From NCBI RefSeq assembly GCF_031143425.1, contig NC_090445.1, positions 1,193,904,691-1,193,968,690 of the forward strand: a stretch of 64,000 bases of DNA. The letters run 5' to 3'. Below the pieces are notes generated by a model. It worked only from the letters and a program-made list of their open reading frames with translations, ran no database searches and was not told the DNA's origin. Every line of letters begins with the position of its first letter. Within the stretch, counting starts at the first letter, position 1. The stretch comes from Pleurodeles waltl (taxonomy: Eukaryota > Chordata > Amphibia > Caudata > Salamandridae). This document shows, in pieces, positions 1 through 10,736 of the stretch. The position numbers and the translations under genes are program-made.

Positions 1-44
1 TACAAAATCAGATGAAGGCAAGAGCCTAGCGCTTCAATTTTTAG

Positions 45-599
45 AAAAATGCGCACAACTACAACCTCCAAACACTAGAAAAACTCCAGTCTTTGTTGGG
101 ATTTTTAAACTTTGGCATAACATACATTTCAGATTATGAACAATGCATTAAACCATTATATGACCTCATATGTCCTGAATTGTCAAGCAAATATTGGGCA
201 GTCAAACACACATATAGTCTCAGAGCAATGCAACAAGACATGCTTGCAGCTAAACACTTACAGACACAGGGCAACAAGACACACTTGGTCATCAGAGTAT
301 TTGCTGATGCCATTGGTTTCACCTATGTAACGTTCAATGAGGGTGAAACTGCCCCGATTACATACAAATCACATTTATATTCTACAGCAGAACGCTTTGC
401 TCCCACAGAGAAAAGTCTCACTGCTTTTGGATGGTTGCCATTAAAGAGAGACCTCTGGCCCAGGGGAAACACATCATTGTCCGTATCTCCAATCCCAGCC
501 CTTGAGACCGTCACCAAAGCCGGCGTTCCTACTGCTAAAGCACTACATCCACGTTGGATTCAATGGACAACGTCTCTGACGGCAACTGATGTAGACTAG
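45..599 (+). pseudogene. pol: ERV pol: reverse transcriptase thumb/connection region
   Basis: An open stretch in frame 3 from about 45 to the TAG at 597-599 encodes the C-terminal side of a retroviral reverse transcriptase. It begins with a thumb-like segment (LLGFLNFG, then a KPLYDLI-type motif). A connection region follows with an aligned FADAIGFTYVTF stretch and a RWIQW motif before the RNase H domain. The polymerase palm with its catalytic aspartates would lie upstream of the window. Stops at 27 and 42 in the same frame show decay. Foamy-like affinity is inferred from motif order and spacing, not from an alignment. Confidence 0.7.
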
Positions 600-699
600 A
601 TTTTTTACCCAAAATTACAAATGCAAGAATTTTTGCAAGATGAACTTGAATACCCTGTTCCGGCAAACACATTGCCTATTGAACAGTATCAAATAATTA

Positions 700-1142
700 T
701 GTACACTGATGGCTCAGCCTAACCTGCAGTAGGCACAAAACACCAATACTCCATCACTTGCATGGTCGTGAGTGGCTACATGAAGGATAGTGAATTCCAT
801 CCACAACACACTTACACATAGACCTTAGGGGACTGCACTTTACAATTAGCAGAGCTCAAGGCTCTGTTGATGGCACTAGAACAAACAGATTCAGAACGGT
901 TAACATTAATCGTCTGTGATTCATACTATTGTGTCCTGTCCTTCAATTAATATATGCATTACTGGCGCCAGAATGGGTTCAAAGATTCAAAAGTTAAGAC
1001 CATCAAACACAGACTCCTGGGGGGGGAAGTAGCGGATCTGAAGGAAATGCTACCCAATGTCCATGTTGTACATACACTGGGAAATCAGCATGTTGGAATA
1101 CACGTTGCTGGCAATACCTTGGCTGATGAAGCAGCCAAGTAA
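700..1142 (+). pseudogene. pol: ERV pol: RNase H domain
   Basis: Retroviral-type RNase H remnant that would degrade the RNA strand of the RNA:DNA hybrid. Visible landmarks in order are YTDGSA at about 702 (first catalytic Asp), LAELKALL at about 850 (catalytic Glu), CDSYY at about 918 (Asp), and GNTLADEAAK at about 1110-1140 (final Asp). A YWRQNGF segment near 960 resembles a motif I associate with foamy RNase H domains. In-frame stops follow YTDGSA (TAA at 720), interrupt the region near 822 (TAG) and sit next to the CDSYY segment (TAA at 947), so it cannot be translated as one protein. It continues directly from the upstream connection domain and leads into integrase. Confidence 0.75.
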
Positions 1143-1179
1143 GCAGTAGCTACTGCTTCTGTTGCTGCAGTAACTCGTT

Positions 1180-2379
1180 CTAGAACGAAATTGGATGATG
1201 AAACACTGGCTGCTGTGAAAGCTTTGGCTGATGGCAAGCCCATGCCCAAGACATATCTTGCAAAATACTCCTACCGCATTTCAAGCCTCAATACTGCCCT
1301 AGTAACGAAACCAGGGGTGGATGATCGTGTGATCCCCAACCAAGGTCAAAGACCAGAGTTGATCAAAGCAGCACATGAGGGAGTTGCTTCTGCCCATGCT
1401 GGTGGGGTGATTACAATATAATTGTTACTGGTGGCCAGGTCTATACAAACGGTCTAAGCAGTGTGTCCTTTGTTGTGACATCTGTCAGCAAATAAAAGAG
1501 TCCACCGTCAAACGCCCACCGCAGACACCCCTCCTAATTTCCAACAAACGTTTACAATATGTGTATTTGGAGAACTGTGGTCCCCTGATAGTGTATACAA
1601 ACACATCTTAGTCACTGTTGACTCATGCTCCAGATTTCTATGGAATTGGCCGCAACGCTCGGCTGACATTCAAACTGTTATTAAATATTTGCAAGTCTTT
1701 ATCGACACATATGTAATTGCAGCTTTCCACTCGGACCAGGGCCCTGCTTTCACCTCAAGGGCTTTCAGGGAAGCCATGGCTTTGTTAGGGGTCCAACTGT
1801 ATTATTCGCCCCCCTTTCATCCAAAAGGAAATAGTGTTGTGGAGGGCAGAAACAGGATTTAAAGCAATCCTTAACAGCTAGAGTATTAGGCACAGGTCGT
1901 AGTTGGCTTAATCATCTGTATGGAGTCCAGAGAGCACTTCATAATAAGCCCAGAAGGTCCCTGGGGGGTGTACCTCATATGACTGCCTGTTCGGAACACA
2001 AATGTATGTTCCAGATCTTGATGGTCCAGGAGCTGAGGTGGCAGATACACCTTTTGACATAAATGAACATGTCACTGTCTTGCAGGACTTACAACAGTTC
2101 AGTGACTACAACGCATCTGCCAGTGCCGGCTCCTTGGGAATAAGGGATGTACCAATAACACCTACAAACTAGATTCCTAAAGTTGGGGATTAAATGTGTG
2201 AAAAGATTGCTGTGAAAAAGGAGTTCGGTCCTTCCTACTGTGCACCGGTTCCAGTCTTGGGCATTCACGGTATCAGAACTTTCATTCTTCCACCACTGCC
2301 TGGTTCTAAAGAAAATTGCTTTCTCTCCATCGACAATGTCAAGCTACACCATAAGGCCGATCCTGCACAGCAGAACTAG
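1180..2379 (+). pseudogene. pol: ERV pol: integrase with C-terminal domain
   Basis: Integrase remnant. The N-terminal zinc-binding part is seen as two His in AAHEGVASAH (about 1370-1400), followed about 70 bases later by CVLCCDIC. The catalytic core follows: the first acidic position reads LENCGPL near 1565, with Glu where Asp is expected. The second Asp is in HSDQGPAF near 1735 and the third acidic residue is in GNSVVEG near 1835. A C-terminal SH3-like piece at 2194-2379 ends with a SIDNVKL motif typical of foamy-type Pol C-termini. Several frameshifts and stops separate these blocks. The downstream env-like frame begins inside this C-terminal part. Confidence 0.7.
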
Positions 2380-3157
2380 AGGACTCCTGGGTAGTACCTT
2401 AATCCCTCTCACTACAGACCAGGGCGCTCCTCGACAGGTTTTAAGCAGCAACATTGACACCTCTCCGAGACTGGGGAGGGTGGAAACTTATCTTTCATTA
2501 GTACCATTTACTTCTTCTGCGACAAGTAATGTCAACAATGTTGAGCGATTCTACTCAAATTCAACACAAATGGATGGTATAGTCTACTATGAACAACCAA
2601 GAGAGACTTCTGCCAGCTCTCCCCTTCCAACCACAACTCCAGTTTTTGCACAAACTGCTTCTGGATATTTTGCCGACATCCATGACACTTTCACTGACTC
2701 ATCTGCCTCGTCTGCAACAGAACTGTCAAGAGCACGTAAGCTGATAATTTGTCTCTAAGTTAAATATTTCATTCTTCCACTGAACTATCTGTGGCTCCTA
2801 TTAACTGTACTTGCCTTCCTCCTTTCGATTGGGTTTGTCATTGTCTTTTTCTTACTAATACATGATCACTACCTTCCTGAACGCTCTACAGTTGAACTGG
2901 TGGATGAGGTCCTAAAACCACATTTTTCCTACCATAAGGTCCGTAGAGACTTTCAGCCATACCAATTCCGGATGGGATTGTCTGGGATAAAGTATCATTT
3001 GATAGGTATTCCATGTGTGTGTAAACTTTCCATGAACAAAGTTATAATACCTGGAGTTGTTTCTGATGCTTGGGATGTGAAAATACCTGATTCAATGATG
3101 TCTGCTTTGCAATATTTCACTGTATTTGAAAGTGAGGATGTTTATCAATCAAGGTAA
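2240..3157 (+). pseudogene. env: ERV env N-terminal/leader and surface region
   Basis: Two open stretches (about 2240-2758 and 2900-3157) flank a strongly hydrophobic segment encoded at about 2775-2865 (FLLSIGFVIVFFLL). This is followed by HDHYLPERS and a basic VRRDF segment. A membrane-spanning segment so near the N-terminus fits a foamy-type Env leader peptide, although a stop at 2756 precedes it here. The start overlaps the integrase end, a usual pol/env arrangement in that lineage. The function would be envelope glycoprotein; this copy is non-functional. Assignment comes from position and topology more than from clear residue similarity. Confidence 0.5.
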
Positions 3158-3824
3158 AATTATAGAGATATGTTATGCCGGACCCTTGCGAAGTGTCATC
3201 AGAACATTCGGGTATAGTAACAACATACAGTGTAGGGAAATTATGCCAGCAATGGTTAAAAAGTTCCTCAATAGATGCTGTTAAAGAACACTTCAGTCTC
3301 CGGTCTAACGATATGGACTTGTAGGATTTCCTGTTAAGCCCCAGAAGACAACGTAGAAAGTGATTCTTATATGCAGTATTTAATGAAATTTGGAAACTTT
3401 CCCAACAAGAAGCTGCTGCCTAGTTAAGGCAAATAGATCGGGAAAATTTACAGAAGGCATTAGCTGTTGTTGATAATGGGACTAACACCTTTTTTCGACT
3501 GTATATACACTTTAAACAACATTGTTTCTTCAACAATAGACACAGTGCAAAGCAAGATGTCATCTTTACAACATTGACAGAGCCAGCTAGGGTCCATTAT
3601 GCAGTTATGTTGGACAATACAAATACTGAAAGCAGGTCGCCTTTCCTAGCAACACTTTAGCACAAGGGACATATTTTCAACATTTAATTTAACGTGACAA
3701 CAACAAACAATGGCTAAGAAGGCAGCGACCTATGGCATGCTAAACATCGAAAAATTAGAAAAGTTGCCTTTTACTGTGTGATGAACTACCATCTGCTGAA
3801 TGGTTAATACATGAGGTTATTAAT
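3158..3824 (+). pseudogene. env: ERV env middle region, heavily decayed, up to insertion point
   Basis: No long frame survives here, but short blocks with cysteines and tryptophans in changing frames continue the env-like reading. The sequence stops abruptly at 3824, where the LTR retrotransposon begins. The last in-frame block before the junction is in the same reading frame as the block that starts at 13319, on the other side of the 9.49 kb insertion once one copy of the 5-bp duplication is discounted. That places it in the same gene as 13314-14194. Confidence 0.5.
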
Positions 3825-6159
3825 TGTTAGACCTGACAGCCTTAGGGTGGTCACCCCTAACTTTTTGCCGGCCTCCATCCACTTTTTGGATACTGTTTTT
3901 GCTGGTTTTAGGACTCTGCACACTTTACCACTGCTAACCAGTGCTAAAGTGCATACACTCTCTCCCTTTAAACATGATGACATTGGATCATACCCAATTG
4001 GATTATTTAATTTACTTATAAGTCCCTAGTAAAGAGCACTATATGTGCCCATGGCCTGTAGATTAAATGCTACCAGTGGGCCTGCAGCACTGATTGTGCT
4101 ACCCACTCAAGTAGCCGCTAACCTTGTCTCAGGCCTGCCATTGCAAGGCCTGTATGTGCAGTTTCACTGCCAATTTGACTTGGCATTTAAAAATATTTGC
4201 CAAGCCTAAAACTTACCTTTTTCTACATATACATCGCCCCTAAGGTAGGCCCTAGGTAACCCATATTGGGTAGGGTGCTGTGTAGACAAAAGGCAGGACA
4301 TGTACCTGTGTATTTACATGTCCTGGTAGTGTAAAACTCCGAAATTTGTTTTTGCACTGCTGTGAGGCCTGCTCCTTTCATAGGCTAACATTAGGGCTAT
4401 GCTCATATACTGTTTGAGTGGTAGCTGCTATTCTGAAAGGAGTGGAAAGGTCATATTTAGTATGGCCAGAATGATAATACAAAATCCTGCTGACTGGTGA
4501 AGTTGGATTTAATATCACTATTTTAGAAATGCCACTTTTAGAAAGTGAGCATTTCTCTGCACTTAAATCCTTCTGTGCCTTACAATCCACATCTGGCTAG
4601 GTTCAGTTGACAGCTCCCTTGTTCATTCACTCAGACAAACCCCAAACACAGGGCGCTCAGCCTCACTTGCATACATCTGCATTTTGAATGGGTCTTCCTG
4701 GGCTGGGAGGGTAGAGGGCCTGACACTTACATGTCAAAGGATAGTAGCCTGCCCTCATACAAAGGACTGCCACACCCCCTACTGGGACCCTGGAAGACAG
4801 GATTTAACTGAAAGGGGACCTTAAGCACTTCTAAGCCACTCTTTGAAGTCTCCCCCACTTCAAAGGCACATTTGGGTATTTAAACAGGGCCTCTGCCCCT
4901 ACTAACTCAGACACTTCCTGGAGAAGAGAACCTGAACCAGAACATGCAATCTGCCAAGAACTGCCTGGCTGCCCAAAGGACTCACCTGACTGCTTTCTGT
5001 GAAAGACTGCTGCCTTGCTGTTGCCCTGCTGCCTTGCAGCTCTCTGGCTGTACTGAGAAGTGCTTTCCAAGGGCTTGGATAGAGCTTGCCTCCTGTTTCC
5101 TGAAGTCTCAGGACCAACAAGACTTCATTCCTGCAAGAAGAACTCCCTGCGTGGCGGAAATCGACGCACAGCCTGCATTGTGGTGAAAAATTCACTGCAT
5201 GCCGAACCGGAACGACGCAGCCCAACTTCGCAAGAAGATAGATGTAGTGCCAGCGTAGCGACTGGAAATTTGATGCACGGCCCACTGGATCGACGCGAAG
5301 CCGAGCAAGAATGACGCAGCCCGACTTCCTGGGAGGAATCGACGCAGTGCCTGCCGTGCGGTAGAAATTTCCAACCGGAACAACGCAGCCTCTGTCACTT
5401 CGTCCTGCCAGCACCGTATTTCAACGAATCGTCCCGGGGAGTCCGAAAACCCCGCAACTCGAATAGGATCCAGGACCGAGCACCGGAAATCAACGCAAAG
5501 CCTTCCCTTCATTAAAAATAAGCAACGCATCGCTGTGTGCAGCACGAGAAATCAATGCACACCTCCCTGTTTTTCACACATCTCCTCCTCTTCGGTTCCT
5601 TGCTGAGATTTTGAACGCAAACCAGGTACTTTGTGCTTGCAAGAGGCATTTGATGCTTTTAAGAGACTAAAGACACTTTGGCCCATATTTATACTTTTTT
5701 AGCGCCGCATTTGCGTCATTTTTTGACGCACAAACGGCGCAAACTTACAAAAGACAATTGTATTTTGTAAATTTGTGCCGTTTTTGCGTCAAAAAGCGGC
5801 GCAAATGTGGTGCTAAAAAAGTATAAATATGGGCCTTTAAATAATTTCTACAGTGATATTTTCAACATATACTTATTGCATCTTAAACGTTTTGAAATGC
5901 ATTTATCCAGATAAATATTATATATTTTTCCAAACACTGTGTGGTGTATTTCTGTGGTGTTCAACTGTGTTATTGCATGATTTATTGCACAAATACTTTA
6001 CACATTGCCTTCTAAGTTAAGCCTGAATGCTCAGTGCCAAGCTACCAGAGGGTGTGCATAGGATAATTTGGATTGTGTGTGACTTACCCTGACTAGAGTG
6101 AGGGTCCCTGCTTGGACAGGGGGTAACCTGACTGCTAACCAAAGACCCAATTTCTAACA
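3825..6159 (+). repeat. 5' LTR of Gmr1-like element
   Basis: 2335 bp, beginning TGTTAGACCTG and ending TTTCTAACA, aligned along its length with 11129-13313. It holds a CpG-rich block of short imperfect repeats of an ATCGACGCA-like word (about 5150-5560), then an AT-rich terminal part. It is longer than the 3' LTR because a 156-bp foldback element sits at 5680-5835 with a 3-bp duplication. LTRs provide promoter and polyadenylation functions; I do not assign exact U3/R/U5 borders. Confidence 0.85.
5680..5835. mobile_element. Foldback MITE inside 5' LTR
   Basis: A 156-bp near-perfect inverted repeat that begins GGCCCATATTTATAC and ends with its complement. It is flanked by TTT on both sides (5677-5679 and 5836-5838). 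The corresponding site in the 3' LTR (about 12991) lacks it. The arms hold GCGCC and GACGCA words like those in other foldbacks of this window. A 3-bp duplication and GG-starting ends fit PIF/Harbinger-type non-autonomous elements; the superfamily is an inference. Confidence 0.8.
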
Positions 6160-6160
6160 T

Positions 6161-6178
6161 TGGTGATCAGCAGTGAGG
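6161..6178 (+). other. Putative primer binding site
   Basis: Two bases after the 5' LTR end comes TGGTGATCAGCAGTGAGG. It starts with TGG, as expected for pairing with the CCA end of a tRNA. I could not assign the tRNA. Position is the main support. Confidence 0.5.
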
Positions 6179-6382
6179 ATAGGACTTGTATTTGTACAGT
6201 GACATACAATAGCTAAGTGTACACTACCTACCCACAGTTGAGGTCAACTTGATTTTTTATCTTTTTCTGCAATTTTCATTTTCTACCTGACATTTTTTAA
6301 CTAAAATCCTCATACAACATGTCTCTGGCCGGGTCTCAAGCTGGAGATGAAGATTTTGACCTAGCCATGCTGGAGAGATATA

Positions 6383-7417
6383 GGTGGTCATTACAACCTC
6401 GGTGGTCTTTTTACAAGACCGCCGAGGGACCGCCTTGCGGAAGACTGCCAGTAGTAGCGGTTTGCCGCTCGGCGTATTATGACTGGTGGCTGCTCTCCGT
6501 CCTTTTTCCGACGGAGAGCCGCCAACAGCCACACTGGCGGGCGGGGGGGAAGTGGAGGTTGCTCCACCTTCACCGCCACGCCAACAGAACACCACCCACT
6601 GAATCACATCCTGTGATTCGGCGTGGCAGTGTTCTGTTGGCGGTGTGGTGTCGACGGAGCAGCCCCCATGGCTCCCATCCACTCCTGGAGGATCGACGGA
6701 ACAGGTAAGTCGATCGTCCGTTAGGGGAGGGGGGTGGGGGTGTGTTGTGTGGGTGCATGGGGGTGTGCGTCTGTGTATGTAGAGGGGGTGTGTGAGTGCA
6801 TGTATGCTTGCAGGGGTGTTGCGTGTATTGGGAATGATTGCGTGTATGTCTGTGGGTATGTCTGTGTGGATGTGTGCATGTATGTTTGTATGTGGGTGTG
6901 CGTGTCTGACTGTGTGTGTGGATGTAGGCATGTATGTCAGTGTGTGTGCGTGTGTGTGTTGGTGGTGCCTGCGTGCGTGTCGTGTGTGTGTGAGTTCTCT
7001 GATGTTGGGGGTCGGGGTGGGGAGGTGGGCCCTGCCACCTTTGGGGGGTGGCAGGGGTGGTGGGGGGTGTAGGGGAGGGAGTCAGGGTGGGGGTGGGGGA
7101 GACCCCTATCAGTGCCAGGGAAGGAATTCCCTGGCACTGATAGTGCTTACAGCCATGGATTTCATGGCGGTTCCAACCGCAGGAAATCCACGGCGGTAAG
7201 CCGGGTCAAAATACCGCCGGCGGTATAGTGACGGCTGCCGGGCTGGAGACCCAGGTCTCCAGCCCGGCGGTCGTCTCCGCCCTGGTGGGCGGAACGGAGA
7301 ACCGGCGGATGACCATGGCGGTAACCACCATGGTCATAATACAAAAAAAAAGACCGCCAGCCTGTTGGCGGTCTTACTGCCGCTTTTCCGCCTTCCGCCA
7401 GGGTCATAATGACCACC
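6383..7417. mobile_element. Non-autonomous TIR element (Harbinger-like) inside gag
   Basis: A 1035-bp element with terminal inverted repeats GGTGGTCATTA at both ends and a 3-bp duplication ATA (6380-6382 and 7418-7420). Subterminal regions are rich in CCGCC/GGCGG words. The interior carries a GT-rich tract (about 6730-6990) and a perfect short palindrome at about 7106-7143. There is no transposase frame. It interrupts the gag of the host retrotransposon. 3-bp duplications and GG-starting ends suggest PIF/Harbinger; this is an inference. Confidence 0.75.
6728..6995 (+). repeat. GT-rich microsatellite-like tract
   Basis: Irregular GTGTGT/GTATGT runs within the inserted TIR element. Apparent open frames over this tract are compositional and not genes. 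Confidence 0.8.
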
Positions 7418-7596
7418 ATACTGTCAAACATCTGAAGGGGTTCTGCAAGGATATGGGAGTACCTACCCAAAAGGCCTCCAGAAAGGAGGAATTCCAAATG
7501 GTGCTGAGGGCCTTGGCAGAAGCCCATTCTGATGAGAATGTTAAGGAGGAGGGTCCAGAGGATGGCCCCTCAGAGGATTTTTTGCCATTTGTGTAG

Positions 7597-8764
7597 GATT
7601 TTACTACTGTAATTGTGCCCCCTGCCAAATCAGGGAGCAGTGTCTCTGATCAGGGCCTGACCGCAGAGAAAAGGAGAGAGGTGAGAGAATTCTAATTACA
7701 AATAGCAAGGTTAAAAATTGAAGCTCAACAGGAGGAGAGGAGGGCAGAGAGAGAAGCCAAACAAGCTGAGGCTGCAGCTGAGAGAGCCTTGGCAGAATCT
7801 TTTTTTTTGTTGGCTCATGAACTGAGTCTCAATGAGCTGGATATGAAGGCAAGACAGTCTGAGTCCAGCAGTGATGGTGGCAGCATACATGCAGGACCTG
7901 TTGGGGAGAAAAAGGTTCATATACCCAAACGTGTGGTGCCAAATTATGTGGTGGGAGATGACATTGATAAGTGGTTGGCTGCCTATGAAGTTGCACTAAG
8001 GGCTCATGGAATCTCTGAGGAGCAACTGGGGGGGAGGCGCTTGTGGTTTTATGTAGCAGTGGTGGGGAGGGACACACTTCTTACACTATACCCACAAGAT
8101 CAAAATGTATGTGCACCCTTGAAAGCCGCTTTACTGGCCAAGTTTGGGCTGACTCCTGAAAAATACCATCAGAGGTTCAGGGACAGCACCAAACTTTCCA
8201 CACAGACTTGGGTAGACTGTTTTGATTCCTCCAATAAGGCACTGTATGGATGGGTACGGGGCAGCAAAGTAAATGATTACAAAGGATTATATGATTTGAT
8301 TCTGAGAGAGCATATGCTCAGTATTTGTTTTATAGAGTTGTGCCAGCACTTAGTAGACAGTAAGCTGACTGATCCCAGGAGGCGGACATCTGGGTTAGCA
8401 CCAGAGCATCCAGAAAGGTACCTGGGGGGACATTCACAAAGGTAGTCAGGGTTCCCAACAGAAGAAAGAGGGGGGAGAAAAACCTAAAGATAAGGAGCTC
8501 TCAAAAGGACCCCAAAACAATTCCCATGGGGGGGGGAGGGGTTGTAACCAGTCCCTGCCAAAATTTGTGAAGAAGCCAGGGTACTTTGATAAAAAGTTAG
8601 GGAAGTTTATCCCCAAATGCTTAGAGTTCTACCAGCATGGACACTCTAAGGGCAACTCCCAGTATCCCAAGAGGGCACAGCCCACCACTGGAGGGCAGAA
8701 ACCTGGGTTGGATAGTGTAGCTCTCGGGGGGAGACTGTCCCAGTTAGTTTTGGGGAGCAGATAG
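7597..8764 (+). pseudogene. gag: Gmr1-like gag: coiled coil, SCAN-like domain, decayed zinc knuckle
   Basis: Continuation of gag. About 7660-7800 encodes a Glu/Ala/Arg-rich coiled-coil-like helix, with an in-frame stop near 7695. The 218-codon stretch 7789-8445 contains a capsid region whose residues about 105-195 resemble a SCAN domain: YHQRFRD, then WVDCFDSSNKALYGW, then LYDLILREHML and a CQHLVD helix. The SCAN domain of vertebrate zinc-finger proteins is known to derive from gag of Gmr1-like elements, which supports the family call. 8567-8764 has a nucleocapsid-like stretch where one CCHC knuckle is degraded (KCLEFYQHGHSKG, lacking two Cys). Frameshifts after 8445 break the protein. Confidence 0.75.
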
Positions 8765-8806
8765 AGGTGTCCCTATTATCCCTGGGAGATCAGGAAATGG
8801 TGCCAA

Positions 8807-9200
8807 ATGCCTACATGCCTGCCAATAGTTCCAAGTATAGGCAGTGGGTCACCATTTAATGGGCAAAGGGTGGAGGCTCTGCGTGACACAGGAGCTAGAA
8901 TAACTACTGTCAAGAGTCAGCTGGTGTCAGCAGAGCAGATAATCCCTAATACATTCCACCAGGTCATAGTCGCTGACAATCGCGAGAGTCACCTACCGGT
9001 GGCTCTGGTTCCCTTTGAGTGTGGGAAAGGGGGGTTTCTGGTACTATGAAAGTAGCTGTGAGTCCTGCCATGCCTGTAGATTGTCTGTTAGGCAATGATC
9101 TTGAACATACTGCCTGTAAAGAGGTAGAGCTTAGACCCCACCTAGAGATGTTAGATTTGCCTGAGTGGGTCTGCATGACCACAAGGTCCATGGCTGCCCG
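8807..9200 (+). pseudogene. pro: Gmr1-like aspartic protease
   Basis: Retropepsin-like domain. It has the active-site DTGA at 8885-8896, a hydrophobic ADNRESHLPVAL-type strand, and after a frameshift near 9030 a CLLGNDLE motif (about 9080-9100) that matches the conserved C-terminal G-N/R-D of retroviral proteases. It would cut the Gag-Pol polyprotein. The frame change makes this copy inactive. It lies between the nucleocapsid remnant and integrase. Confidence 0.75.
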
Positions 9201-9592
9201 GGAAGGGAGTCAAGGCGACTGGAGCCATGAACAATGGCCCAGACAGCTGCACAGAGGAAGGGCAAGGGGCGCGGGAAACCCGCTTCAGATATTCCCATGG
9301 TGGTGGACGGGGTCCCAGAGGAGGAGACCCCTGAGCCAACTGGAGAAGATATTGCTGACCTGGGTAACCTGCCTGAACTTGCTGGCTGGCAAGTAGAGGG
9401 TGGGCCAACCAGGGAAAAATTCTGCAAGGCACAGAAAGAGTGCCGCACTCTTGAGGGTCTGAGGCAACAGGACGCAGCCCAAGCAGCAGGTGAAGCCTCT
9501 GGTGATCTCCATATCTACTGGGAGAATGATCTCCTTTACAGTGAGCCTTAGGCTCCGGCCATTGGGGCAGCACATGTGCTGGTGGTCCCCCA
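9201..9592 (+). pseudogene. Linker region between protease and integrase
   Basis: An open stretch at 9234-9551 encodes an acidic, proline-containing segment (EEETPEPTGEDIADL) and a REKFCKAQKECRTL helix. The latter resembles the region just before integrase in Ty3-type polyproteins. There is no catalytic motif. A frameshift follows and integrase is read from about 9580. Confidence 0.45.
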
Positions 9593-10736
9593 ATGGTTTA
9601 CCGGGCCTTCCTACTGGGCCTGGCTCACAACGTCCCCATGGCAGGACATTTGGGCCAAGACATGACCTTTGCCAGACTTGTCACCCACTTCCATTGGCCT
9701 AGAATGCGGGTAGCCTCAGATAGTTTCTGCAGGGCCTGCCCCATCTGCCAGGCTAGTGGGAAGACAGGGAAAAGGCTTAAGGGCCCCCTAATCCCACTCT
9801 CCGTCGTTGGCACCTCCTTTGAAAAGGTGGGCATCAACATCATTGGTGCCGTGAACCCCAAAACTGCCTTGGGCAACAGGTTTACTCTGGGTTTGGTGGG
9901 CCATGCCAGCCACTACCCAGAGGTAATCCCTCTGAGGACAGTGACTGCACCGGTGGTGACCAGAGCAGTGATGGGAATATATACCCGTGTAGGGTTCCCA
10001 AAAGAGGTTGTGTCTGACAGAGGCACAAACTTCATGTCAGCGTACATGATGTCCATGTGGCATGAGTGTGGGGTAACCTACCGGTTTACCACCCCTTACC
10101 ATCCTCAATCCAATGGGCTTGTTGAGAGATTCAACAAGACCCTAAAAGGCATAATCACTGGCCTATCTGAGGCCATGAGGCGTAAGTGGGACGTCCTCTT
10201 GCCATGCCTTCTCTTTGCTTATAGGGAGGTGCCCCAGAAAGGTGTGGGGTTCAGCCCCTTTGAACTTCTCTATGGTCACCCTGTCAGGGGACCACTAAGC
10301 GTAGTAAAAGAGGGCTGGGAGAAAGCTCCCAAGACACCTCCCCAGGATGTGGTCAGTTACATGCTGGCCCTCCGCAATCACCAGACACAACGCTTCTGGT
10401 TAGGCCAAAAGTATCCTTGAGGCCAGTCAAGAGGTGATGAAGGAGTGGTATGACAGGAAGGCCACTCTGGTTGAATTCTCACCTGTCGACAAAGTTTTGG
10501 TAATGGAGCCAGTAAAGCCAGGGTTTCTCCAGGACAGCTGGACTGGCCCATTTGAGATCAAGGAGCGGAAGGGGGAGGCCACTTACATAGTGGCCCTCAA
10601 GACCCCTAGATACCCCCTAAGGGTTCTCCACCACAACCGACTAAAGCCTCATTTTGAGAGGTCTGAGGTTTGCTCAAGGCCCCTGACTACTCCCAGGAAT
10701 TTATTGTGCAGACAGACGCATCAGAGCATGGCATAG
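9593..10736 (+). pseudogene. int: Gmr1-like integrase with GPY/F-type C-terminus
   Basis: The open stretch 9593-10420 is 275 codons. The zinc-binding module is H12/H19 and C49/C52 (AGHLGQD, CRACPIC). In the DDE core the second Asp is D142 (VSDRGTNF) and the Glu is E178 (NGLVERF), giving the canonical 35-residue spacing. The first catalytic position is N82 (VGINIIG), where Asp is expected, so the enzyme would be dead even without frameshifts. After a frameshift at about 10420, 10434-10736 encodes the C-terminal domain, with a WTGPFEI motif of the GPY/F type and an LRVLHHNRLKPHF end. Integrase is directly followed by RNase H, not preceded by it. Confidence 0.85.

Larger units (their letters stand above)
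1..3824 (+). mobile_element. Foamy-like endogenous retrovirus, left part (pol to env)
   Basis: Decayed proviral coding sequence runs in the order reverse transcriptase tail, RNase H, integrase, env. The window edge cuts it off before the catalytic part of reverse transcriptase. Assignment to a foamy (spumavirus-like) lineage rests on three things: the RNase H and integrase C-terminal motifs, the way an env-like frame starts inside the end of pol, and a membrane segment close to the env N-terminus, as foamy leader peptides have. Many stops and frame changes show it is an old copy. It is interrupted at 3824 by a separate LTR retrotransposon and resumes at 13314. Foamy-like ERVs in amphibians are known in the literature; whether this is the same lineage needs a phylogeny. 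Confidence 0.75.
6319..7596 (+). pseudogene. gag: Gmr1-like gag N-terminus, split by a DNA transposon
   Basis: The ATG at 6319 lies 159 bp after the LTR and starts an acidic N-terminus (MSLAGSQAGDEDFDL). The frame is interrupted at 6383-7417 by an inverted-repeat element and resumes at 7421 with a short helical segment and an acidic stretch, to a TAG at 7594-7596. The insertion plus its duplication is 1038 bp, a multiple of three, so gag resumes in the same frame. The product would be the N-terminal part of the capsid polyprotein. The first ATG after the primer site is the reason for choosing this start. Confidence 0.65.

Noticed and set aside
4831..5545. Open frames on both strands in the 5' LTR
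   Set aside because: The same openness occurs in the 3' LTR and comes from CpG-rich short repeats; no protein motif.
6734..7199. Cysteine/valine-rich frames
   Set aside because: Translation of a GT-rich microsatellite-like tract within a DNA transposon.
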